Shown here: in pieces, positions 55,031-64,000 of the stretch
How the letters are laid out: every line of letters begins with the position of its first letter
Numbering within the stretch: position 1 is the first letter of the stretch
From: Neoceratodus forsteri
Lineage: Eukaryota > Chordata > Ceratodontiformes > Ceratodontidae
Length of the DNA stretch: 64,000 bases
Assembly: GCA_016271365.2 (NCBI GenBank)
Contig: CM028129.1
Location: 459,372,501 to 459,436,500, forward strand
Direction of reading: 5' to 3'
Made by a program: the position numbers and the translations under genes
Notes under the pieces: generated by a model
Seen by the model: the letters and a program-made list of their open reading frames with translations, nothing else
Told to the model about the DNA's origin: nothing
Databases searched by the model: none

Positions 55031-55379
55031 AGGCATAGCAGAGGATGGAAGAGCACAGTTTGGAGGAAGTAATTTAACTTTTATTTTCTTTTACCAGCAA
55101 GGGCATAAAATGGCTAAGGTTTACTGCTATTTATTGTGAGAGGGTTGATTGTCTCATGAGAGAATAGGGTAGGCCAAAACTCGCCCTCCCCCATCCCTCC
55201 CTCCTCCCAGGCTCATCTTCATTTATAGAGGCTGCTGCCTCCTGATTGGAGAAGAAGGGACTTCCCTAACAAGCACAGGTATCAATGTAACATTATGGTC
55301 CAAGCTGTGCAACATAATTAAAGGAAGATATCATATATTAATGGTATCAGGTTAGGATATAGTACTATATTGGGGGGGC

Positions 55380-55931
55380 ATTGGAACTAGGTAAGTAAAG
55401 AATACATGGGTACCATGGGATTGTCAAGAAGGCTTCAAGGGCAGAGGCAAAAGTGGGGATGGGCACTGGGTTGGGGAGGATGAGCAGGAACAGTGCAGGA
55501 GGGATGTAGGAAGGATAGTTAACTGCAATGGATGCGGAGCTGCCATCTTCTTAAAGATTGCATGGAGGGCAGGGGTACTTTGTGTACAAGCAGCTTGTGC
55601 AGCTAAGAGAAAATTGCATAGCCGAGGAAAGGGTGGGAGGGGCCAACTGGGAACAAGGACCATTGGAAGGCATACTCAAATGGCACACATTGCAGGCACA
55701 GAATGGAGCAGGTAGGGGAGCAAAGGGCCACACCACCGTTCCCTCATGAGTTATTAGAGGAAGGGGCAAAGGGGTGGACAATGGTCCAAGAAAGGTTAGA
55801 CATGAACTTGGGAGGAAAGGAACTGGAACACTCAGTACAAAGGATCAAGGACAATCCAAGGAGAGGTGAGAGAGGAGAGCAACAGGTTCTCTGTGCTAGC
55901 TAGTCTGAAGGAGGTGGAGGGCAGGAATTTC
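55380..55931 (+). mobile_element. CR1 LINE 5' region, left of the L1
   Basis: A G/A-rich leader and ORF1 N-terminal text on +, with the same composition as 62655-64000 and as the minus-strand CR1 at 39400-41110. The frame at 55558-55749 reads QLVQLRENCIAEERVGG and LEGILKWHTLQAQNGAG, probably part of the ORF1 coiled coil. The element is cut at 55931 by the L1 and resumes at 62655. Confidence 0.6.
55916..55931. repeat. Target site duplication, left copy (L1)
   Basis: 'ggagggcaggaatttc' matches 62655-62670 (ggaaggcaggaatttc) with one difference and directly adjoins the poly-T. Confidence 0.9.
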
Positions 55932-56393
55932 TTTTTTTTTTTAATTTAACTTCTTTATTGGTTTTTAGAATGATAAAAAAGAAGTGACTAGTACAGGGAA
56001 CACAAACCATAGTAAATGACAGTAATTACATAATGGCAACAGAAAAAGACTACAGAATTCTGAAGGAATCATTGAGTCCATATAAAATAATAGGGAACCC
56101 CCCTTCCCCCCATCCCTTTATCTCCATAACCCAGTCCCCTCCACCCCAGGATGTGCCTTATAAAAAGAGAAACAAACCCTACTACACATAGCATACATTA
56201 AAATGTAACCCATATAAAGCAAAGAGTATAAAATGAGCTAATACCAGCTAAAGGAGCCAGAGGTGTTCCCGTAAAAACATTAGTTCAAATAAAGAGCATA
56301 CAGTTTACCCCATTTCCGATCAAATGAGGTCAAGCGATTCCAGGAACTTGCTAATAATCTTTCAGTCCGAAAGCAGAGAAAATTTTCACTAAT

Positions 56394-59300
56394 TCATTCT
56401 CCATATGATATAACCAGTTGGTCCATCCAGTGCCTGAGAACCAGTCTTTTAACAACTATAGAAATTAAAGCCATATGGAATATACGCTCCATAACCTGTA
56501 TATTGGAGAACATCCCTAAAATACAAACTTCTATGGTAAATAAATCTCCCAGACCCAAAAGAGGGTCTAGGTTGGATTGGATGGACCGCCATAGCAGAGC
56601 CACCTTGTCACACTGCCAAAAAATATGTACCAGGTTCCCTTCCACCATGCCACACCTGGTACAAAGAGTTGAAGGTAGTCTATCTAATTTGGCCAGCTTG
56701 ACCGGAGTATAGTACAAGTTATTCAATATATGATACTGGGTGAGCCTATACCTATCTTGAGAGAGGTACCGGGTGTGTCTACCCAAATCTGATCCCAGAC
56801 TAAAGGCGTTTCTGGAAGAAGAGAGGACCAACATTTAGAGCCAATAAGGGGATTAGGGAATTTAGTGTCCAATAGGAAGGAGTAAATCTTGGAAATGCTG
56901 TGGGCCTTATTTGCATGTTCTTGTATCTGGTCTAGGAAGGGCTTAACTTGGGACGGTGTGGGGATAGACCCAAAACTGGAGGCCAATAGGTGTCTTAACT
57001 GGAAGACTTTAAAAATAAACTTCTGAGGATGTTGTATTTGGCCATAACCTCTCGAGGATAAAAGAGAATTATTCAGGAACAAGTCATCGACACAACAATC
57101 CCATGAGCTGTGGAAGCCAGTCTAAGGGAGCGGGAGACCAATCTTAATATTTGAGTTTAAAGTAAGAGGCTGGGTAGTGTCTTTCCTAGGAGAGAGTCTG
57201 AAGAAATTCCAGCATTGATTCAACACTTTAATGGAGGTACCCATGACACTACCTTGTGGGGGGGGTAATATGGAAAAGGTATAGTAAAAAATTCTAAATT
57301 ACTGGAGACCATGCTCATCTAACCTCTCTCTTGAGTTGTAACCAAATTGGTAGGTAATCCTCTGCCCTCGAGTTGTACCACCTCCCAATTTTCGACATGT
57401 TACTTGCCCAGTAATATAGCATGAAATTGGGAAGGTGAAGTCACCCCCCTTTCCTTAGGTAAGTTAAGCTTTAAAAAGAGCTTTCCTGGGTTGCTTGCTT
57501 GCAAATAAACTTGGAAATAAACCTATGAAGGTGTTGGAAATAGGACATGAAGTAGATACTGTATATGTTCATTAAATTAAGTGGGTAAAAACCGAGACAA
57601 AACATTCATCTTGACGATATTTATACGACCCCACAGAGATAGAGGGAGAGCAGACTATCTCTGAAGGTCATGCTGTATTTTAGTCAGCAAGTCATCCAGG
57701 TTCAGCTTCTTGAAGACTTCAGGGTCCTTGGTAAGATAAATACCTAAGTATTTAAAGAAAGAAGGGGCCCATTTCATGCCAAACTGGGTGAAGTTAACCT
57801 GAGGTGTATTGACGTTCAACGGAAATATAATTGATTTAGCCAAATTCAGCTTGTAATTTGCCACCTGGCCAAACTGGGCAATAATATGCAATATGTGTGT
57901 AGAGATGATTCCGGTTAGCCAGATGTAAAGAATATCATTGGCATAGGCCAAAAGAACCAGAGACTGTTGCGAATAAAACACCCTGTGACCTGGGGTGAGT
58001 TCTTAATACTGAGAAGGAGAGGCTCCAAATATAAATTAAACAGGAAAGGTGACAGAGGACATCCTTGCGAGTGCCTGTAAATAACAGAATCGAGAAAAAA
58101 GACCCCATTACAGTAGATTCTAGCAGTAGGAGATTTGTAAACTGACTTAATCTGTTGAATGAAAGTCTCCAGGAAGCCCATTCTCCCCAATATAATCCAG
58201 AGAAACTCCCAGTGAACTCTGTCAAAGGCTTTCTCTGCATCCAATGATACTAAAGCCATAGGAGCTTGGGAGTCTTGGGAGGCCTGGAAAATATGTGAGA
58301 GAGTGCACAGATGGTCAGCTGAGGATCTACCTTGGACAAACCCTACCTGTTCGGGACTTAACAAGTTGGACCAAACCCATTTGATTCTAAGGGATAGAAT
58401 TTTCGTTAGAATTTTAATGTCGTAATTTAGTAGTGAGATTGGTCAGTAACTAGATGGATCCGTCGGAGACTTATCTGGTTTTAATATCAAAACAATAGTG
58501 GCTTCTAGCAGAGTAGGGTCCAGAATATCGGAAGTAAACATGTACTCGAACAGTTTCATTAAGAGGGGAGCAAGTTCTTTACCAAAAACTTTATAAAAGT
58601 TGGAAGGAAAACCATCAGGCCCCAGGGCCTTGTCCAGAGTTAGTTCTCTGATCACCTCTTCCACCTCCGCCACCGTGATAGGGGCGATCAGAGCCTCACC
58701 TTGGTGGGTCTGCAGGGAGGGAAGGGGAAGGCCATCCAGAAATTGGTCCACATGAGAATGAGAAAATTGGGAGGGGCCACTGCCATAAAGTTCCCTCAAA
58801 AACTAGTGAAATATCCCTGGGAGAGGTTTTAAGCGAGCCATCAGAGAATAATAAAGAGGGGATCCATCTCGATCCCTCCACTTCCCTCAAACGAAGAGCC
58901 AACATCCCACCAGATTTCTCCCCTTGATCAAAATAATGGGCCTTGGTTTTGAGGAGGGTGTACTCTGCCTTATCCCTTACCAAGTCTGAATATTCATTTC
59001 TAAGTTTCATTAGGGTTTCAAAATCTACTTGGGAAGATGAGGAGGATAACTTGTTTTCCACCAACCTAATTTGATTCGACAATGACATGATCTTAGCCTC
59101 CCTCTGCTTTTTCCTTCTGGATGCAAGTTTAATAAATTCCCCAATGAAACATTTAAGGAGCACCAAAATGAGTCCTCCCTCCCAATTGAGCCTGAGTTGG
59201 TCTCCACGAAGGAAGAGATTAGAGATCTAATATGGGAGACTATACGCTTTTCTTTTAAGAGCTGGGTGTTTAGTTTCCAGGAGGTGTCTTTTTGCACCTG

Positions 59301-59994
59301 CGAGTCCGGGGAAACCAGAATCCCTGCCACAGAGTGATCTGATATCACAATAGGCTCGATGCCCGACTGCAGCACCCCAGACAAAAGGTTATTGCTAACC
59401 AAAATTAAGTCAATTCTGGACCACGACTTATGTACCTGAGAATAATAAGAAAATAGTTGTCTTGAGGGATTAAATAAGTGCCATGGGTGCATAAGCCAAG
59501 TAGGTCCATAAAATTCCTCATAGCCAGTTGTGAGGAGAAAGTGGTTTCAGGGGTCTATAAGTTTATCCAGATCTTGCGACGGGCGATATTCCAGTCCCCC
59601 CCAGTATTAACATTGAGGGCAAGATTCCACTCAGCTTTTCAGCTAAGGTCATGAGAAAATCTGGGTCCCCACCCACTGGGCCATAGATTGCCCCTATTAC
59701 TATCCCAACTTTATATAGCAAGCCCTTCACAATAATGAATCTACCTTCATGGTCTGTTAAACACTCTTCTGCCAGAAAAGGTATATGCTTCTTGATCAAA
59801 ATGGCTACCCCCCTACTAAAGGATGACCCACATGAAGCAAAAACTTGGGCATATCCTGCGGCAAACCCGTTAACTTCTGATGATATCAGATGGGTCTCTT
59901 GCATCAAGAGAATATCAACATTCAGGAAACACAGTTTTGAGAACCTGATACCTTTTAGATAGGTCCCTGACACCTCTGACATTCCATGTTGCAA
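56394..59994 (-). pseudogene. L1 ORF2: endonuclease and reverse transcriptase, frameshifted
   Basis: Endonuclease from 59994: NVDILLMQETHLISSEV, RGVAILIKKHIPF, VIGAIYGPVGGDP, then SHKSW...RIDLILVSNNLL and IVISDHSVAGIL near 59340. Linker and fingers to 58443: LTLDKALGPDGFPSNFYKVF, LEATIVLILKPDKSPTDPSS. RT palm at 58364-57915: EQVGFVQGRSSADHL, LVSLDAEKAFDRVHWEFLW, HSQGCPLSPFLFNLYLEPL. The catalytic box reads YAND (near 57945; family FADD/YADD), so the first aspartate of the pair is N. The C-terminal part at 57082-56394 ends with a Cys/His segment, CTRCGMVEGNLVHIFWQC. At least six frame changes are needed to read it through, so it is a dead gene. Confidence 0.95.
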
Positions 59995-59999
59995 TTTTA

Positions 60000-61666
60000 A
60001 TCGCTGTTACACTCGTTAGTAATTAAACAAGACAGCAGTAAGATATATAACCTAGCAAAACAAGCCACCCTAGAAGAGCACATCCTACCCTCCCCACCAC
60101 ACTTGAGCAACCTCCCAACCATACCCACCCCTCCACCCCTCCCGTCAAAACCATTAAAGTAACTGGAGTAACACAGACTTGAATGTAATACTACTGCCTT
60201 GCCCAATCCAATACGAGAAGGAAAACCGTGTTCCCCGCCCTCCCCCACACCCCAACTACGTACAAATGTTCTCCTGACTACCCCTGAGACATATTAAGAA
60301 TGCTAGTACTTGGGTTGGGAGACAAAACCAAAAAGCATCCTCATGATGGGAGGCACAGATGGTATCAACGGACCAGTATAGTAAGGAAGTGACCCCTACT
60401 AAGCCTGAATTATTGCCCAATGACCTCAGGAAACTCCTGACTGAGATATCCCCAACAAGGATAATTTTCCCCCCCTCTCCAATTAACAGCAGTCCTCCAG
60501 AGCCAGCTCCCTCGTGGAGCCTCCCCCACCTTCTGAAGAGTCCAACTGAGCCCTACAAAATAACTCTGAAAAGTGAGGACCTGACCAGAACCTGGGAACC
60601 CTCTAATCTATAAAATGCCAAACACTCACAGCATTGGAGAAGAGTGCAGTATCTCATATAGAAGTGAAATAAATACTTCGGAGGGTGCACCGTTACTTCA
60701 GGCACGTCTTGTCAATGCTGCAATTGAGGATAGGAACCCCAGGACCTCCCTAAAGGATTTCCCTGGATAAACTCCAGTCCCCAACTGTGGGAAAGCTGGT
60801 CCCTAGCCAAAATGCTACCCATCTGGATTACCCCATAATTCTAAACAACCAGCTGCCATCCGATCCACCCAGCACCTCAAAAGAGCATTGGACCATTACC
60901 AATCAGCAAGCACAAGCTTAGGCTAGCTAGACCAGGGTGCAAATCCTGAAACCCCAATGTAGCAATAAAAATACCAATGGTCCATCTAACACCAAAGACC
61001 AAAACCAGACTTCCCCGCAGACATTGCCATTCTGTATTGAGGCCGTACCCCAGGTAATTGACTATATTGGGCATTGGAAATAAACAGTGTTGCCATCTAG
61101 CAGTCACCTCCCTGGAATGCCAACGATAGCGGCACCCGTAAACAACCCGACACACAATCACCCCAATCTATCGCCCCCCTCCCGAAAAGGCAACCCAAAC
61201 TGTACAACCCAATCTTAACCAACAGGTAGCCGGAACTTGCCTAACGGCCTCTCATAGTTAAGTTGCCTATGGAAATTCACTAGAACCGAAAATTACCTGC
61301 TCCGGGAAAATAAGGAAGGAGCCTGGGGAACATTAAGAGCTGAGGGGACCAAATGGTCTGACCGGTCCTGCAACATATAGAAACCCCCACTACACCAAGG
61401 GTTCCCACTCCCCCAGCCCTCCAGCAGGCCTCATGAGCTATCACGGAGACTAGGCCTTCCAGGCCATGCACTGGTCCACTCCACCACCACCCCCATCACC
61501 AGAAAACCAAAAGAGAGAGAAGAGAGAACACCCAACAAACAGGTGAGAGTCAATAATGTTATTTTAAACAGGAGATAGTTTCTTGACACCGTTCCAGATA
61601 TTCAGCCCGATTGGAACAAGTTGGGTAACTTGAGAGAGAGATCCAGTGCAGCTTTCTCTGGCGATT
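60000..61666 (-). other. Long inter-ORF region of the L1
   Basis: No conserved L1 domain is readable in these 1.67 kb between ORF1 and ORF2. Small frames on the minus strand (61161-60877 and 61471-61280) are cysteine- and glycine-rich and unrecognised. The usual L1 spacing between ORFs is far shorter. Either this family has a long spacer, or an older repeat was carried in or inserted here. No poly(A) or duplication marks an insertion. Confidence 0.6.
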
Positions 61667-62449
61667 CTAGGAATACCAAGAACCTTTGATGGCTACTTGT
61701 AGCTTGGCAGGGTAGTTCATTTTGTAACGAATACCCGCTGCAATCAACTTGCTAACTGTAGAATGAAAAGCTGAGCATTTCTGTCTAGTCTCAAAGGGAA
61801 GATCTTGTGTAATACATAGCTTGAACCACTCCATAAGATTGCTTGCAGCTCTCTTGCCTTTTAGTAATACATGTTGCTTCTTCAAGAAACTTGACAAAAC
61901 TGATAATGATGGGCGTAGCGGTGCGCCAGCTGCAGAGTTTGACCTGAGAGGAACAATGAGCCGTTCTATATGGTGTGGATTAAGAGGGAAGGCCCAACAG
62001 CCTTGCTCAGAAATCTGGAGCAAGAAGGAATGATAACTGGGCCTTCTCGGTCTCAAGGAGGCCCAGAATCACCAAGATTGTTTCTCCGACTCCTTCCTTC
62101 TAAATCCTCTGTTTTAAGAATTTGCAGTTTACTGATCTACTGCCTAAGATGGACAATCTCTGGGTCTATCTTCTCCTCAGTTCTCTCAGGAGGTAGTTCT
62201 TGCCTCCAAGTCCCCCGTTCTGGTGGTTAGGGTGCTGAGGTCTCCTCTTAGCGATTTCAGCTTAGTAGAAATGTCATCCAGTGTTTCCTTAAATGGTAGG
62301 AGCTCCTGAAGGAAACGATCTTCAGTAAGAGGAACTGGTGAAACATTGGACAGAGTTAATTTAGCTGCAGACCCCGCTCTGACTTTTAGATTTTTGGAAG
62401 ATTTTTCGGGTGTGGATGGTGGAGTATGCTTCATGCCAGCAGGTCTCAT
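61667..62449 (-). pseudogene. L1 ORF1, broken
   Basis: Starts with MRPAGMKHTPPSTPEKSSKN (basic, serine-rich) at 62449. A likely coiled-coil piece follows (LPFKETLDDISTKLKSLRGD) up to a stop at 62186. After a gap of ~130 bp the frame at 62056-61667 reads the nucleic-acid-binding region and C-terminal domain: PHHIERLIVPLRSNSAAG, LSVLSSFLKKQHVLL, and SKLIAAGIRYKMNYPAKLQV. The last matches the 'GIxYxLxYPAxLxV' ending of L1 ORF1 proteins. The protein is an RNA-binding chaperone in active elements. Here the frame break separates its two halves. Confidence 0.85.
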
Positions 62450-62654
62450 CTCACTTCCATCTCAGTCTTCCCCGAATGCCTTATATATGCAAAGCAAACA
62501 GCTACCAGAAATAAAGGAGTGTTACCAAGACTCCAGATGTAGATCAGAACTTTAAACGTCGGTTTTTGTAGGGTAGAAAGTAGTTTGAAGAGGATGGTTA
62601 TCGGAAGCTCCACAAAAATGCTGCCTCTAGCTGCTCTGCATCACATGACCCCCC

Positions 62655-62670
62655 GGAAGGCAGGAATTTC
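62655..62670. repeat. Target site duplication, right copy (L1)
   Basis: 'ggaaggcaggaatttc' marks the 5' end of the L1 and lets CR1 sequence resume in register. Confidence 0.9.
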
Positions 62671-64000
62671 AAGGGGGAGGCAATAGCAAGAGGGGGGAGG
62701 AGAAACACAACAGAGGTTATCGGCATGACTGATGGCAAGGTCAGAGGATATAAGTAGGATAGCAGAGGCTAAGGAGGGGGTGGGATGGAGAAGGCATTAA
62801 GGAAGGGTGAGCAAGCAGATGGTGGGCAGAGGTTGAATGAAGGTGGTAATGTTGGTGAGGATGGGGGCCTGGGAGGGCAGACAAGAGGGCCGGGCAGTGG
62901 GGACGACAGTGGGTCAGCTGGTGATATGACATGGGTGGGGGCAGAAGTACATTGGAACTTAAGAAGGCTTTGGGGGGAAGGAGGAATAGGTAGAGCAGGA
63001 GGAAACAGGGGCATGGGGAACAAGGACTCACATGGGGACTGTGGCCGGCAAAAGAGAGGCCAGCCAGGAGGCAAGTATGATGGAGTGGAAAAGTTAATTG
63101 GATTGGGAGACCGGGATATAGGAAAGGGAGAGGAGCACACAGATCATGGGAGACAGGAGGGAGGGCAGAAATGCTATGCCAGTGAGAGAAAAGTAACACT
63201 CCCTGGAGAGAGCACAATGGAGGAAGCAGAGACAACAGAGGATGATGAAAGTGCTGGAGGGATGAGACAGTAGGGTGAGAGGCAGATTATGGGTGAGAAA
63301 ACTGGGGGGATAGAGGGATTAGAGCAGAGGTCATCATACTGGGTAACTCAATAGTGAAAGGTATTCAGGTGGGGGAGGCAAAGGAGCCGGGAAGAGTTCT
63401 ATCTGGATGGAATGCATGCCAGGTATGATGGCAGGTAGAGTAGTACAACATGTTATTAAATGTGAGAAGACAGAGGGTGAAGCCCCCATAGTGGTGCACT
63501 TAGGTACTAATGATCTGGAGGGCAGCAGTGTGGAGGAAGTGCAAGACAGTTTCAGGGAGTTGGGCAGGTTGTGCAGTATTGAGGGGCAAACAGTCGCATT
63601 CTCTGAGATCCTACCAGTACCCAGGGCAAGCAAAGCCAGGAAATAGAGGATCATAGAATTTAATGCATGGCTGGCAGAGTAGTGTAGAACTAGGGTTTGG
63701 ATTAGTAGGGGGTTGGGGGCAACATGGAATAACAAGATCCTCTACTAACCAGATAGGCTTCACTTGAGCAAGGAGGGTTCCTGTATCCTGAACAGAAACT
63801 AGGGGAGTTCATTACAGCAAAGTGTAACTTAAACCTAAGGGAGGGCTTAGCAGGGGCAGCAGCCAGAGCCAAAAGAGGAGGCAATCGCCTCTTCCCCCAG
63901 CTAGCAAGGAAGGGAAGGGGGCGCAATCAAAAAGCACAGGAGGTAGAGGGGAAGGGAGTATTGAAGTAAGCAGGGAATCCGGCTGGAGAGTGATGTCACT
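62655..64000 (+). mobile_element. CR1 LINE 5' region and ORF1, continuing off the window
   Basis: Resumes the CR1 of 55380-55931. The frame at 62785-63273 is Gly/Glu/Lys-rich, with no known fold (GGQTRGPGSGDDSGSAGDMT). It is probably the disordered middle of ORF1. The esterase domain follows in shifting frames: VIILGNSIVKGIQ near 63332 (GDS reads GNS), VVHLGTNDLEGSS near 63490, VAFSEILPVPRASKARK, and DRLHLSKEGS near 63750, which holds the Asp/His of the triad. ORF1 ends at about 63930 and ORF2 would lie beyond the window. Confidence 0.85.

Larger units (their letters stand above)
55932..62654 (-). mobile_element. L1 LINE, full-length or nearly so
   Basis: A minus-strand L1 of 6.7 kb with an 11-base T run (55932-55942) as its poly(A) and a 16-bp target site duplication outside both ends, so both termini are the original ones. 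Order from 62654: 5' leader, ORF1 (62449-61667), a long gap (61666-60000), ORF2 (59994-56394), 3' UTR (56393-55943). L1 inserts by target-primed reverse transcription, using its ORF2 endonuclease and RT. All reading frames carry frameshifts. It inserted into ORF1 of a CR1 and is therefore younger than that element. Confidence 0.95.

Noticed and set aside
62785..63273. 162-residue Gly-rich frame as a host protein
   Set aside because: It sits in the 5' region of a CR1, followed by the ORF1 esterase blocks, and matches the composition of the CR1 ORF1 middle at 39400-41110.

Overview
The window is intergenic or intronic DNA of a non-mammalian tetrapod. It is packed with eroded and nested retrotransposons: CR1 LINEs with esterase-type ORF1, L2, L1, DIRS-type elements, a hAT DNA transposon and tRNA-derived SINEs. 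This mix, together with CR1 3' ends of the type (TTTCTATG)n after a 'tctgcc...tcaaa' block, suggests an amphibian (a caecilian is my best guess) or a non-avian reptile. That is inference from the repeat repertoire only. There are no operons, ribosome binding sites or prokaryotic features. I found no complete host gene. A few short stretches have an open frame bounded by good splice signals (1414-1470, 10459-10536, 38940-38969) and are the only host-exon candidates.

Layout. 1-3349: unassigned DNA with a (GT)n tract and one MIR/CORE-like SINE. 3405-8700: a long pyrimidine-rich tract of unknown nature, edged by short LTR-like direct repeats. 8847-9690: those repeats, plus a retroposed polyadenylated 3' end. 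9700-14870: mostly unassigned, with tRNA-type SINE copies and one exon candidate. 14985-16745: CR1 (minus), followed by a 99-bp minisatellite (16755-17235) and a satellite of alternating inverted units (17460-18600, with a second small family to 18980). 20998-26165: an older minus-strand CR1 split by a younger plus-strand CR1 (22100-25804). 27112-28812: more CR1 3' ends. 28860-35095: a plus-strand DIRS element (gag, reverse transcriptase, RNase H) split by a minus-strand L2 (32022-33565). 35096-36990: CR1 split by a SINE. 37075-38120: a minus-strand DIRS fragment. 38337-38575: a 79-bp minisatellite. 39400-41110: CR1 ORF1 (minus).

41111-49620 is rich in inverted repeats: a 158-bp palindrome at 43948, a hairpin at 44471, a ~770-bp palindrome at 45755-46525, and another palindrome split by an ORF1-only L1 (HAL1-like) insertion with target site duplications at 47701-49319. 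49640-52930 is a broken hAT transposase gene carrying two inserts. 53830-55020 holds ~152-bp and 119-bp tandem repeats. 55380-64000 is a plus-strand CR1 5' half split by a 6.7-kb minus-strand L1 (55932-62654) with a 16-bp target site duplication. This CR1 runs off the window end.

All coding remnants belong to transposons and carry stops or frameshifts, so nothing here is clearly functional now. The nesting gives relative ages: L1 after CR1, L2 after DIRS, plus-strand CR1 after minus-strand CR1, HAL1 after the palindrome, and the CR1 fragment after the hAT.
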